A stretch of DNA of 64,000 bases from Paramecium octaurelia. Lineage: Eukaryota > Ciliophora > Oligohymenophorea > Peniculida > Parameciidae. Every line of letters starts with the position of its first letter. Position 1 is the stretch's first letter. The DNA lies in assembly GCA_905182995.1 (NCBI GenBank), contig CAJJDP010000099.1:349620-413619 (forward strand), written 5' to 3'. Under the pieces are notes generated by a model. It had not been told where the DNA came from, made no database searches, and saw nothing but the letters and a program-made list of their open reading frames with translations. A program made the translations under genes and the position numbers. Shown here one piece after another: positions 48,892 to 61,602 of the stretch.

Positions 48892-51848
48892 GCACTGTCC
48901 AAACAGCCAACTGGCTTGAATTTGACACTTACAACATAACCCAATTACAATTGTGTACGCAAATAGGCATATGCTGCATTGTGGAGAATCTTATATAATA
49001 AATTCATCATGGCTAATTACTTCTAATCTCTGTACCCAATTTAATAGTAATTCAGAGTAACTCCATTCGTGTCCAATTAATTAGTAGACTTGGAGACCAA
49101 AGAATATACTATGGACTTACGACTCAGATCTGAGACTTAAGAGACATGATTCTAAATTCTGATATGCGAAGTAGATTCGTCAAATATCTTAGGAATTTGA
49201 TTTTGTAAGGATTGCACTTCATCTCTCAAGATATTTCCGGTGAAATATGTGGTGAATCTGAAATTCTCTAACATCTCTTTCTGAAATTCAGCCAATTCAT
49301 CTTTAGTTACTGAATTGATTTCATCAATCATCTAAGAAGGAGTTGGTTAACCTTGAATAATGGTTGGTAGTATAACAGAAGTGGCCTAGATGAATAATTT
49401 TTATTCAAATGTATTGCTCAATTCAGTAATTTAACTTAGTTTAACTCTGTTCAAAAGGTCTTCATCACTGATTTCCTTCTTAATCTCTCTTAACACATTC
49501 TTGTAGAAGTACTCAAACTTATCACTCCATCCATACATCTCAAGCGATAACCCTTTCATGGAGGAATCAAATGACAATTCATAACCAGCCTCAAATGATT
49601 GTTAAAGTGATTTGTATAAATTATTAGATACGTAACTATTAAACACTTACAGCAATGCCACTTTCTTTAATGATTTCATATCAACAGCAGTTTCAAAGTT
49701 CATGCCTGCATAAACAGTTGGACTGTACGATCTATCCAATCTCCACCATGTTTTACCTTCAATGTCCTTCTTAATCAATTATGGAAAGTGATTGTATTGT
49801 TCATATTCAAATTCATGTTCCTTACACTCCTTCTTCGATGTGAAATAGAATGGCATTTTGTGAGTGCTCTCAATGAATATATTCTATCTATTTTTTCTAT
49901 CATACAAGGTGTCAGAATCAACTGATTAAATATATGAAATGTGTTATTAATCACAAAGTGACTTAAAAGCTAAATTAACTGGGACATAGTGATTAATTGA
50001 TGGCAAATTTAATGGAACATTTTCTATCATCATGAAATCCAAACTGTCCTTCTCCATTGGCTTAACATCATATTATATATGATAGAGATCATTAGAAAAT
50101 TGTAGTTCGCTCTAAGTGATGAAATCAGCATCACTAACCTCTGCATTCTACTATAACAACAAGGTGGATGGCTATTAAAATGATAGGAACGAAGCCTTTA
50201 ATTCCTCGTTTTCAATTTCCTCTTAAACTAATTTATATCCATCATCTCCAACCATGATCAACATGTTATTTGGATTCATTAGATCAGCTAAGTAATTGTA
50301 TATGCATTAGGGGTCATATTTAAAATAACTGGTCTCTGCATTCAATACATATTTTGGAGGGAATGTATTCAGATTGTGTGATAACTTAAAAATGTCTATG
50401 TCCTTCTCCAAAAATTTAAATTGAACATCTGACATAGCCTTCTTTGTCTTGTAAGTTTCCTCCAAAAAATCTGTAGGATTCTATTCTTCATCATAGAATT
50501 TGTGAATCTATTCTTCAAAATAGGATATTATAGCTTGTCCAATTTATAAGGCATAGTCCTTTTATTGACCAATCAATGTTTCACTTAATTCAACTTCAAT
50601 CAAGTAGAATTAGAAACAACCATTATTACCCAAAAATGGCTGAGCATCCATATCAACTATAAGGTTCTTACTAACTAAGTAGTTATACAACCCTCCATCA
50701 TGTCTAGATCTCACTATTGAATTGATAAATTGAAGAGGCTTAGTTTCAAAATATTTAGTACTATCTTCTAATTGATAAAAGTAAATTACTGTTGTTGCTC
50801 TTGTGTTGATGTGATATTTCACTAATTTTGCAACATCCTTTATTGGTAGTCCGAAATGAGCCAAAGAGGGTTTTTCTATTCCCAAATTCGGAATTTTTAA
50901 GAACTCACTTGATTCAATGAACTCTTTCATCATTTCAATTGGTTATGAACTCTTGATCACCAACGCCATCTGATTGGATGAATAATATTATTGATGAAAC
51001 TTTTTTAAGGCTTCAACAACATGTGGCTTAAGCAATGATTATAAATTTCCAATAGTGAATCTACTCATTGGATGTTTAGGATCTGACATTAAACTCATTA
51101 GATGCAATATCTTCCATCCATCTCCTGCCACATTTATCTCGTACTCAGAATTCACCGCATTGGCCTCCTTTTAGACCATCTCTTATGATAAGAGAGGGTC
51201 TATAAAAAAGTGAGCGAATACATTCAGAGCCTCACTTGTTCTACTGGTATCTATTGTGAAGTAGTAATTGGTTCTAGTTCCTTCAGTATATGCATTAGTG
51301 TAACCTCCTCCTTTGGCCACCAATTATTCAAAATAACTTGTTTCAGGATAGGTATGCGAGCCTTAAAATAACATATGCTCGAGGAAATGAGCTAAACCAG
51401 GAAACTCATCGGGTTCGTGCCATGATCCTGCATTAACATTCAATGCTGCTTATGTTAGTTTAGTTTCTGGATCTCTTATCAACAGGACTTTCAATTTATT
51501 AGGCAATTCCAAGTATTCATATTCCTTTTTGTCGACTGTTGGCTTCTGTATTTCAACATGTTTGTGTTCAGCTGAATGTATTTTTTATTTATGTTGTTTT
51601 TTATTCACACTCATTCTCACTTCCAAGAAGCTAGGTTGAGTTAATGAATTTTGCAATGCCTTAATTTATTACTCTAGGTATGTTTATTCTTAAATTAATG
51701 AGGCTTATTCAAAAGACAAATCATTCTAAGTTTCTTGTAAACCCACAACTTTGAATATAACTATACCAATAGTAAAGCAAGCACCAAACAACACTAACAA
51801 TTGTATTAGTGTCGTGTCTCTCTTTTATTGATGTTTTTCTTCTTTCAT
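48349..51848 (-). CDS. M16 (insulysin-type) zinc metalloprotease with N-terminal membrane anchor (complete copy)
   Basis: ATG 51848 to TGA 48349-48351, one 26-nt intron (48733-48758), 1,157 residues, slightly longer than animal insulysin. A hydrophobic segment at about 15-36 (IQLLVLFGACFTIGIVIFKVV) after a basic start suggests a signal anchor. The inverted zinc motif HFLEH is at 154-158 (GLAHFLEHMLFQGS), with the distal ligand Glu in VNSEYEINV. GGGYTNAYTEGTRTNYYF and the second M16 half (FPPKYVLNAETSYFKYD, FESTHKMPFYFTSKK) are present. Such enzymes cleave short peptides inside a closed chamber; this one would face a lumen or the cell exterior. Nardilysin/insulysin-type is clear, substrate is not. 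Confidence 0.92.
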
Positions 51849-52048
51849 TTAAAATAAAATATAACATTAATAATTTAAAAACGGTATACATATTCTAAAG
51901 AAATAAACTGCATCCTAATATTATTTTCCTTAATCCAAAGAGACTTCCAAATAAATCAGACTTATGGGTCTCATTTATATTATATCAAATTAATTCCATA
52001 AATTGTACAATTAATAAATAAGTAACACACTGTTTTAAGTAGAATTTT
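50066..52048. repeat. Redundant overlap 4, first copy (second copy 52050-54032)
   Basis: 1,983 bases before the N at 52049 recur at 52050-54032 (offset 1,984). It covers the 5' half of the M16 gene and its upstream spacer. Confidence 0.9.
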
Positions 52049-52049
52049 N

Positions 52050-53832
52050 CATCATATTATATATGATAGAGATCATTAGAAAATTGTAGTTCGCTCTAAG
52101 TGATGAAATCAGCATCACTAACCTCTGCATTCTACTATAACAACAAGGTGGATGGCTATTAAAATGATAGGAACGAAGCCTTTAATTCCTCGTTTTCAAT
52201 TTCCTCTTAAACTAATTTATATCCATCATCTCCAACCATGATCAACATGTTATTTGGATTCATTAGATCAGCTAAGTAATTGTATATGCATTAGGGGTCA
52301 TATTTAAAATAACTGGTCTCTGCATTCAATACATATTTTGGAGGGAATGTATTCAGATTGTGTGATAACTTAAAAATGTCTATGTCCTTCTCCAAAAATT
52401 TAAATTGAACATCTGACATAGCCTTCTTTGTCTTGTAAGTTTCCTCCAAAAAATCTGTAGGATTCTATTCTTCATCATAGAATTTGTGAATCTATTCTTC
52501 AAAATAGGATATTATAGCTTGTCCAATTTATAAGGCATAGTCCTTTTATTGACCAATCAATGTTTCACTTAATTCAACTTCAATCAAGTAGAATTAGAAA
52601 CAACCATTATTACCCAAAAATGGCTGAGCATCCATATCAACTATAAGGTTCTTACTAACTAAGTAGTTATACAACCCTCCATCATGTCTAGATCTCACTA
52701 TTGAATTGATAAATTGAAGAGGCTTAGTTTCAAAATATTTAGTACTATCTTCTAATTGATAAAAGTAAATTACTGTTGTTGCTCTTGTGTTGATGTGATA
52801 TTTCACTAATTTTGCAACATCCTTTATTGGTAGTCCGAAATGAGCCAAAGAGGGTTTTTCTATTCCCAAATTCGGAATTTTTAAGAACTCACTTGATTCA
52901 ATGAACTCTTTCATCATTTCAATTGGTTATGAACTCTTGATCACCAACGCCATCTGATTGGATGAATAATATTATTGATGAAACTTTTTTAAGGCTTCAA
53001 CAACATGTGGCTTAAGCAATGATTATAAATTTCCAATAGTGAATCTACTCATTGGATGTTTAGGATCTGACATTAAACTCATTAGATGCAATATCTTCCA
53101 TCCATCTCCTGCCACATTTATCTCGTACTCAGAATTCACCGCATTGGCCTCCTTTTAGACCATCTCTTATGATAAGAGAGGGTCTATAAAAAAGTGAGCG
53201 AATACATTCAGAGCCTCACTTGTTCTACTGGTATCTATTGTGAAGTAGTAATTGGTTCTAGTTCCTTCAGTATATGCATTAGTGTAACCTCCTCCTTTGG
53301 CCACCAATTATTCAAAATAACTTGTTTCAGGATAGGTATGCGAGCCTTAAAATAACATATGCTCGAGGAAATGAGCTAAACCAGGAAACTCATCGGGTTC
53401 GTGCCATGATCCTGCATTAACATTCAATGCTGCTTATGTTAGTTTAGTTTCTGGATCTCTTATCAACAGGACTTTCAATTTATTAGGCAATTCCAAGTAT
53501 TCATATTCCTTTTTGTCGACTGTTGGCTTCTGTATTTCAACATGTTTGTGTTCAGCTGAATGTATTTTTTATTTATGTTGTTTTTTATTCACACTCATTC
53601 TCACTTCCAAGAAGCTAGGTTGAGTTAATGAATTTTGCAATGCCTTAATTTATTACTCTAGGTATGTTTATTCTTAAATTAATGAGGCTTATTCAAAAGA
53701 CAAATCATTCTAAGTTTCTTGTAAACCCACAACTTTGAATATAACTATACCAATAGTAAAGCAAGCACCAAACAACACTAACAATTGTATTAGTGTCGTG
53801 TCTCTCTTTTATTGATGTTTTTCTTCTTTCAT
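52050..53832 (-). pseudogene. M16 protease gene, 5' fragment (redundant copy)
   Basis: ATG 53832; contains the anchor, the HxxEH motif and about half of the protein, then is cut by the N at 52049. Identical to 50066-51848. Confidence 0.85.
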
Positions 53833-54032
53833 TTAAAATAAAATATAACATTAATAATTTAAAAACGGTATACATATTCTAAAGAAATAAACTGCATCCT
53901 AATATTATTTTCCTTAATCCAAAGAGACTTCCAAATAAATCAGACTTATGGGTCTCATTTATATTATATCAAATTAATTCCATAAATTGTACAATTAATA
54001 AATAAGTAACACACTGTTTTAAGTAGAATTTT
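52050..54032. repeat. Redundant overlap 4, second copy
   Basis: Restart of 50066-52048 after the N. It continues into the spacer and the 3' end of NDUFV1 before the next N. Confidence 0.9.
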
Positions 54033-54466
54033 ATATATATTCTAAGTTTTTTTGGTATATTTTTGCTCAAATAAGTATATATATTCAAATATTATTTATT
54101 TGCATCTTAAAGCTTTACATTATTGCCAGTTGTGGAAAGAGTTTTAAGTATATTCTTTAAAACAAGGTTATTTATATGTAGTTCAACTACATATTGAGTA
54201 TTAAGATAACTTAAGACTCTAAGTTTGTATTATAAATGAAAAAGCTAGAAAATGTTATATTGAATTTTATGAATAGATCAATGATTTGATTATTATGGAT
54301 GACTACGCAATTGTCTAGATTTGACTGGATGTTTTGAGTGATAATCTTCGATTCTTTCTTCAATTTCTTCTCTGTATGATCTAATCAACCCTTAAACTGG
54401 CCAAGCAGCAGCATCTCCAAGTGCACATATAGTGTGACCTTCAATTTAATAAGTTAATTCCTTAAG
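52678..54466. repeat. Redundant overlap 5, first copy (second copy 54468-56256)
   Basis: 1,789 bases before the N at 54467 recur at 54468-56256 (offset 1,790). The join falls inside the last intron of NDUFV1. Confidence 0.9.
54278..54466 (-). pseudogene. NDUFV1 last-exon fragment (redundant copy)
   Basis: Final exon with [15 protein letters not shown] and TGA 54278-54280, cut by the N at 54467. The complete gene is at 56068-57555. Confidence 0.85.
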
Positions 54467-54467
54467 N

Positions 54468-55622
54468 TCCATCATGTCTAGATCTCACTATTGAATTGAT
54501 AAATTGAAGAGGCTTAGTTTCAAAATATTTAGTACTATCTTCTAATTGATAAAAGTAAATTACTGTTGTTGCTCTTGTGTTGATGTGATATTTCACTAAT
54601 TTTGCAACATCCTTTATTGGTAGTCCGAAATGAGCCAAAGAGGGTTTTTCTATTCCCAAATTCGGAATTTTTAAGAACTCACTTGATTCAATGAACTCTT
54701 TCATCATTTCAATTGGTTATGAACTCTTGATCACCAACGCCATCTGATTGGATGAATAATATTATTGATGAAACTTTTTTAAGGCTTCAACAACATGTGG
54801 CTTAAGCAATGATTATAAATTTCCAATAGTGAATCTACTCATTGGATGTTTAGGATCTGACATTAAACTCATTAGATGCAATATCTTCCATCCATCTCCT
54901 GCCACATTTATCTCGTACTCAGAATTCACCGCATTGGCCTCCTTTTAGACCATCTCTTATGATAAGAGAGGGTCTATAAAAAAGTGAGCGAATACATTCA
55001 GAGCCTCACTTGTTCTACTGGTATCTATTGTGAAGTAGTAATTGGTTCTAGTTCCTTCAGTATATGCATTAGTGTAACCTCCTCCTTTGGCCACCAATTA
55101 TTCAAAATAACTTGTTTCAGGATAGGTATGCGAGCCTTAAAATAACATATGCTCGAGGAAATGAGCTAAACCAGGAAACTCATCGGGTTCGTGCCATGAT
55201 CCTGCATTAACATTCAATGCTGCTTATGTTAGTTTAGTTTCTGGATCTCTTATCAACAGGACTTTCAATTTATTAGGCAATTCCAAGTATTCATATTCCT
55301 TTTTGTCGACTGTTGGCTTCTGTATTTCAACATGTTTGTGTTCAGCTGAATGTATTTTTTATTTATGTTGTTTTTTATTCACACTCATTCTCACTTCCAA
55401 GAAGCTAGGTTGAGTTAATGAATTTTGCAATGCCTTAATTTATTACTCTAGGTATGTTTATTCTTAAATTAATGAGGCTTATTCAAAAGACAAATCATTC
55501 TAAGTTTCTTGTAAACCCACAACTTTGAATATAACTATACCAATAGTAAAGCAAGCACCAAACAACACTAACAATTGTATTAGTGTCGTGTCTCTCTTTT
55601 ATTGATGTTTTTCTTCTTTCAT
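54468..55622 (-). pseudogene. M16 protease gene, 5' fragment (third copy)
   Basis: ATG 55622; N-terminal ~385 codons including the zinc motif, cut by the N at 54467. The apparent short ORF 54462-54707 is the end of this fragment. Confidence 0.85.
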
Positions 55623-56067
55623 TTAAAATAAAATATAACATTAATAATTTAAAAACGGTATACATATTCTAAAGAAATAAACTGCATCCTAATATTATTT
55701 TCCTTAATCCAAAGAGACTTCCAAATAAATCAGACTTATGGGTCTCATTTATATTATATCAAATTAATTCCATAAATTGTACAATTAATAAATAAGTAAC
55801 ACACTGTTTTAAGTAGAATTTTATATATATTCTAAGTTTTTTTGGTATATTTTTGCTCAAATAAGTATATATATTCAAATATTATTTATTTGCATCTTAA
55901 AGCTTTACATTATTGCCAGTTGTGGAAAGAGTTTTAAGTATATTCTTTAAAACAAGGTTATTTATATGTAGTTCAACTACATATTGAGTATTAAGATAAC
56001 TTAAGACTCTAAGTTTGTATTATAAATGAAAAAGCTAGAAAATGTTATATTGAATTTTATGAATAGA
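55623..56067. other. Spacer between NDUFV1 and the M16 protease, no gene seen
   Basis: About 445 bases, very AT-rich, between two minus-strand genes; it should hold the NDUFV1 3' end and the protease promoter. A short inverted pair around 55968-55982 (GTAGTTCAACTAC) could form a small hairpin. The same spacer is at 53833-54277. Confidence 0.5.
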
Positions 56068-57555
56068 TCAATGATTTGATTATTATGGATGACTACGCAA
56101 TTGTCTAGATTTGACTGGATGTTTTGAGTGATAATCTTCGATTCTTTCTTCAATTTCTTCTCTGTATGATCTAATCAACCCTTAAACTGGCCAAGCAGCA
56201 GCATCTCCAAGTGCACATATAGTGTGACCTTCAATTTAATAAGTTAATTCCTTAAGAATAATAGTAAGATTACAATACTTCTAATTAGTCAATTTCAGCA
56301 AAATCAGCATTTCCCACTTTCATTCTTTCCAATAAATCAACCAACCATGAAGTACCTTCCCTGCAAGGAGTACATTGTCCACATGATTCATGTTTATAGA
56401 ATTTACTCAATCTCAAGATTGCATCAATAATATCAGTGGATTTGTCAATAACAATCACAGCAGCAGTTCCCAATCCTGATCTGACATCTCTCAAAGCATC
56501 AAAGTCCATAAGCACAGTCTCACATACTTCCTTAGGCAACATAGGCACAGATGACCCTCCTGGAATGATGCATTTGAGATTATCCCATCCTCCTCTAACA
56601 CCTCCACAATGTCTTTCAATCAACTCCTTAAGTGGAATAGACATTTCCTCTTCAACTGTGCATGGATTGTTGACGTGACCAGAAATGCAAAATAATTTTG
56701 TGCCTCTATTATTGGGTCTGCCAAAGGAAGCAAACCAATTGGCTCCTCTTCTGAGAATAGTTGGACAAACAGAAACAGTTTCAACATTAGTAACAGTAGT
56801 GGGACAACCCCATAGACCTGCATTTGCTGGGAAGGGTGGCTTAAGTCTGGGCTTACCTGGTTTTCCTTCCAAGGATTCAATTAAACCCTTTAGCTTACTT
56901 GATATAATACCGTTTCTTCACCGCAAATATATGCACCTGCTCCACTATGAACATAAACATCAAAATCATATCCACTACCACATGCATTCTTTCCTAAGAA
57001 TCCCTTTTTGTATGCTTCATCAACTGCCTATTACAAGGCATTAGCTTCAACCCAAAATTCTCCTCTGCAATATATATATGCAGCTCTAGCTCTCATTGCA
57101 AATCCCACACATAATGCACCCTCAACTAATTTATGAGGATCATGCCTTAAAATTTCTCTATCTTTGCATGTTCCTGGTTCAGATTCATCAGCATTAATTA
57201 CCAAATAAGATGGTCTTTAATAGATGAATTATATTTACCTTCCATCTGGATTTACTTTGGGCATGAAGGAATATTTCAAACCACTTGGAAATCCTGCACC
57301 TCCTCTGCCTCTTAGACCACTCTTCTTAATTTCATCTATAATCCAATCTTAACCCATAGTCAGTATGTCTTTTGTTCTATGCCAATCACCCTAAGAATGT
57401 ATATATTATTATACTCTTTTCAAAGCGCCTTGAATATAAGGATCTCCATCCCGATAGACATTTGTGAATATTCGATCCTAATCTTTCAAACCACCGTGAT
57501 AGAACTTAGGAGAAGAAGTTAATCTTAGAAATAGATGAGATTATCTATTTATCAT
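56068..57555 (-). CDS. NDUFV1: NADH:ubiquinone oxidoreductase 51 kDa flavoprotein subunit
   Basis: ATG 57555 to TGA 56068-56070; introns 57391-57414, 57215-57238, 56888-56910 and 56251-56278; 462 residues. A short Arg/Ser-containing presequence ([20 protein letters not shown]) is typical for mitochondrial import. NADH/FMN site: [19 protein letters not shown] and [29 protein letters not shown] follows; the N3 iron-sulfur ligands are in [15 protein letters not shown] with the fourth Cys in [10 protein letters not shown]. Each intron removal restores the invariant blocks. It oxidises NADH at the tip of the complex I matrix arm. Length is normal. The 3' part is also present as a fragment upstream of the N at 54467. 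Confidence 0.97.
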
Positions 57556-57624
57556 AATCTTTATTTATTAAAAATAAATACAATGGGAATATATTGCTTT
57601 AGATAAAAATAGCCTCCTAAATAA

Positions 57625-58383
57625 ATGCAATTTGAAAGCAAGCTTGATGATATAGAGATCAAAAATATTAGAGATCAAGTTCTTTCAGATTGCTAATAAA
57701 TCAATTTAACCTACAACGATAATTTGTCCTCAGCCTCTTCAATCCTAATGGTTGATAGTATATATACAGGAAAAGTGAGGGACAATTAAAAAGAAGGATT
57801 TGGAGAGTGCATATCCTATTATGATATTAAAAATTCAGAGCAGCAAAATAAAAAAATTAAAGAATATTATTTGGGAGAATGGAAAAATGGCATGAAGGAT
57901 GGCTTAGGGATGATGGTGTATTCTAATGGAAATTAGTTTGACTACTATGTTGGCTAATTTCAGCAGAATTAAAAGCATGGTTTCGGAGAAATTAAATATT
58001 CTACTGGGTAATCTTATAAAGGAGATTTTCAAAATAACCAATTTCATGGAAAAGGGACATTGATTTTACAGGATTAAATTACAAAATATTTTGGTGATTG
58101 GGCCTTCAATTAGCGAGATGGATTTGGAATTGAACATGGAATTGATGACAATAAAATATGGGATTACGAGGGATCATTTTCTAAAGGTAAAAGGTAGGGG
58201 TAGGGAAAACTTACAATTGATAGAGATTATGTCATCGAAGGGGAATTTGAAAATGATTTCCCCAAAAACGCCCTTATTACATACAAATAGCAAGAGTCTT
58301 AGGCTGATGTATAATCAATGGCTAATTAGGAATTAATGATAAATAAGAATCAATATTTCATGGTAATGGAACTCTAAAAATGA
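57625..58383 (+). CDS. MORN-repeat protein
   Basis: Intron-free 252-residue ORF, ATG 57625 to TGA 58381-58383, starting 69 bases from the NDUFV1 start (divergent). From residue about 55 onward MORN units repeat every ~23-25 residues: YTGKVRDNQKEGFGE, YLGEWKNGMKDGLGMM, YVGQFQQNQKHGFGE, YKGDFQNNQFHGKGTL, YFGDWAFNQRDGFGI, YEGSFSKGKRQGQGKL. MORN arrays bind membranes or act as structural adaptors, and are common in ciliary and cortical proteins of protists. No catalytic domain is attached. The last ~35 residues are Gln-rich. Confidence 0.88.
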
Positions 58384-58509
58384 AAAATAATTAAACTATA
58401 CAAGGTATATAATTTAAATTATTTTTAAGGAATATTTTCAAAACACGAATTTATAGGAAATTGAATTAAAGGAAATTGAATATCTTAATATAAAACAACC
58501 AATTCGTTT

Positions 58510-59890
58510 TCATTATATTGATGCATAATGATCCTAAATCCATTTACGAAATTGTTAAATGATTTCCTATCTTACTTGTTTCAATTGATCACAATCCTCA
58601 TCCTTTGGTGTATACAATTCCACGCAATGACCGCTATTATCGCAATTAATCTCATAAGTCTATATTGATCCTTAATTAATCAAAACACTTGACCACTTCC
58701 AAGGATCTTCATTTCCATTGGTCATTATCAAGTTATCTATATTCAATTCGTTTCCACCAAATCTTGCATTGGCTAATTAGTCATCTGGGAATATGTTCTC
58801 CCTTATTCCGCCAAAAATACTATTGCAAAAATCCTTATAGAATTGTATATCTATCAAGGTAGATCTTACACTGTTGTTTAGTGGACTTGTTTACCACCAA
58901 CCCAATTCACTACAACACTAATACATCCATTGTCTGGAAGGACTCAGATTATTTTCGTCATATTTATCATTCTTCAAATAATATGATCCATATTCCATAT
59001 AGCTACCTTCTTCGATAACTGATCTAAAATAGTCAATCTATTCGGTTATGCTTTTGTCTTTCAATTATTAGCATAACTCTGATCTCCCTCCATATTAAAT
59101 TATCAATAACTAAGCATCAGCAAAAAAGAACAAAAATTCTAAGTCAGTCAATTTCTCTGCACCAAATGAACGCTTGAATTCTTCCTTTGTCTACTAGTTT
59201 AGTATTTATTATTCTGCATATTTGTTCATATCCTAAACATCCTTGGCACATTATGGTCCTGACTTATATGCAGAAAGAAAGATCTAAGTATCAAACATCT
59301 TAAAATCAGTGATCGATTCCACTACAGCAGATGAAGCCAACGCTCCAATAACCAGGTGAGGATACTAATATCTATACCAAGCTGCAAGTGCTCCTGGGTA
59401 AGATCCTCCTATTGCAATCCAAGGATTCTAAGACTTTATTCCGTGTTTCTTATTTAAAACCATGAACCTTTAGAAGTAGGCTAAATCATCTAAAGCCTAT
59501 CTTGTGCTTAAATATCGGAGATTCTCATCTTTTAAAGACTCACTACCTAATGGCATTGACTTTCCATAATATCTATGTTCCAATATTATTATCAATGCAT
59601 TAAACTCTTTAGCCAATTATATGATAAACAATCTCTCCTACATTATTCCAGGACCTAAGATTAATTTCATATTTACATGTGTATTCTCCACAAATTTGAA
59701 ATAATACTACTCCTGTTTCTGGGACAAAATTTTCTTCCACAACCCAATATCTTTAATGGAATACATTTTTATTCAATTTATCATAATGATCAACCAATTA
59801 GTGTTCAAACCAATACATTTTTTGATCAAAGCTGAAATCATCTGCGATTACAAGCAATAAGGATATAGAAATCAGAAAAACTTTATTCAT
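58510..59890 (-). CDS. Serine carboxypeptidase of family S28 (lysosomal Pro-X carboxypeptidase-like)
   Basis: ATG 59890 to TGA 58510-58512, one 22-nt intron (59655-59676), 452 residues. The N-terminus MNKVFLISISLLLVIADD is a clean signal peptide. Substrate-binding start WFEHQLVDHYDKLNK, then ICGEYTCPGI (formed by the splice), LEHRYYGKSMP, nucleophile Ser156 in AIGGSYPG, Asp in NGNEDPWKWSS, His in NSGHCVELY. These are the S28 triad blocks. Family members remove residues after proline in lysosomes or food vacuoles, or are secreted. Length is slightly shorter than human PRCP. The 5' end is partly repeated after the N at 61376. Confidence 0.94.
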
Positions 59891-61375
59891 TATTAAAAAT
59901 ATATAAAACTTTCTATAATGAAATAAACCAAAGCAATTTCATTTGTTTTCTAATTAAAGGCAGATGATATAACTTATTATCATAATATGCTATAAGTGTA
60001 TCTAAGTACATTGTAATTTAGCCTCTATATTTAAATTATTGAATACATATATACATTAAATTAATTACTAATTTAAAATTATCATTAAATATTTCATTTT
60101 CAAATTGTTATTTTAGAGCAACCTCATATTAACAGAAAAAAAAAGATTGTTAATTTGCAAAAGTCACAAGAAAACAAATATTAACAATATAAGTTTTTGA
60201 TTTTATTTGAAAGTTAAGCTATATTCAGGCCAAATAAAATTTCTTTCAATAATTTTAATTTTACTCTTAATTAAGATTTAAACTAAATCAACGAGTATGT
60301 TATTTTTTCTCATTTAACTTAAAAAAGTGATGGAATATATGTTTTAGAGCTTTTCATTAATTTTAATGTATTAAAATACTATGTATTCAAAATGATTTAA
60401 TATAATTTATCTTTATGTCTGGTTTATCAATTAAAGTACTTAGAAAGCTAATTATTGATTTCATGCTTGTTCTATTAAATAAAGTGATATTATCTGAGTA
60501 AACAATTTGATTAGAATAAGCTCAAGTTAAAATGAAAATGATGAAAATTTATTCTGCATTTTTTAAACAATGATCTTAAAATCTTTATTTTATGATGTAA
60601 TTATTATTCAGTGTTTAGGTTTTTCTATGGCTTCTAGAGTATTATTGATATATCATATATACCATATGTTTAATTATAAGGCCATTGAAGATCAATTAAT
60701 TCATTATTGAAAAGATGCGAAATTATAAAACAAATAACAGATTTTATAAGTAATGATTAATTTTTTAATATGATCATTCCAATTAGTAAGAGACAATAAT
60801 TTGCACTTAAAAATTGCAGCCTATAATTACAATTTATTGATTCAATTATTGCAACTTTTGTTACTAATCGAAATGTTATTTAAGAAATAAAACTTTTCTT
60901 CCCTTCCTATAGATTTTTCTAAAAATAATTTGATTTATTATTTTTATATATTTTATCACCAGTCTATTTTCTGTTTTTTTAATTGAGATTTTAAATCATT
61001 TCCTATTTCTTAAAAAATACTAATTCTGGATTCTAAAAACAATTATTATTAAAATATACTTTCATTCAGGACTAATATTTAAGAATTTTAAATATATTTT
61101 ATTTAAGTAATTTTTTAATATATATCTACTCTTATTTTAGCTAATAATATTAAAAATATTGCAGTTCCTACTATTTTGAAGTAAAAATAATAGAGGAATA
61201 TCAATGAGATCTACCAAAATTTCTGTTTAATAAAACTAAACAATTAAAATATTAAATTAATGATTAGTTAACAAAAGTTATAAAGAGTTTATTCGAACCA
61301 GTTCATGATATTAAATTCTAAAACTCAACTGACTTTAAACATAGAAATCACTTCTACATTTTCATAAAAGTGATA
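59665..61375. repeat. Redundant overlap 6, first copy (second copy 61377-63087)
   Basis: 1,711 bases before the N at 61376 recur at 61377-63087 (offset 1,712). Unlike the other overlaps, differences are visible: C at 59909 against A at 61621, and A at 59915 against G at 61627, just upstream of the S28 start. Confidence 0.9.
59891..61375. other. Long AT-rich spacer (1.5 kb), no gene seen
   Basis: Upstream of the S28 gene. Composition is almost entirely A/T with many short homopolymer runs; no frame with coding composition, no RNA gene and no repeat other than the overlap itself. Its length is out of keeping with the compact gene spacing elsewhere. Confidence 0.5.
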
Positions 61376-61376
61376 N

Positions 61377-61602
61377 TTTCATATTTACATGTGTATTCTC
61401 CACAAATTTGAAATAATACTACTCCTGTTTCTGGGACAAAATTTTCTTCCACAACCCAATATCTTTAATGGAATACATTTTTATTCAATTTATCATAATG
61501 ATCAACCAATTAGTGTTCAAACCAATACATTTTTTGATCAAAGCTGAAATCATCTGCGATTACAAGCAATAAGGATATAGAAATCAGAAAAACTTTATTC
61601 AT
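61377..61602 (-). pseudogene. S28 peptidase gene, 5' fragment (redundant copy)
   Basis: ATG 61602; first exon with the signal peptide and IC-GEYT block plus the start of the intron, cut by the N at 61376. The complete gene is at 58510-59890. Confidence 0.85.

Larger units (their letters stand above)
54468..56256. repeat. Redundant overlap 5, second copy
   Basis: Restart of 52678-54466 after the N, then uninterrupted sequence to 61375. Confidence 0.9.

Noticed and set aside
38041-56256. True tandem duplication of Pumilio, BTB and M16 protease genes
   Set aside because: Every copy boundary coincides with a single N and a contig end, the copies show no difference where compared, and each copy is cut exactly at the N. 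Unmerged overlap is simpler.
56436-57044. Plus-strand ORFs of 80-119 codons and the minus 86-codon ORF at 56620-56880
   Set aside because: Shadows of NDUFV1, whose frame carries all the family motifs.
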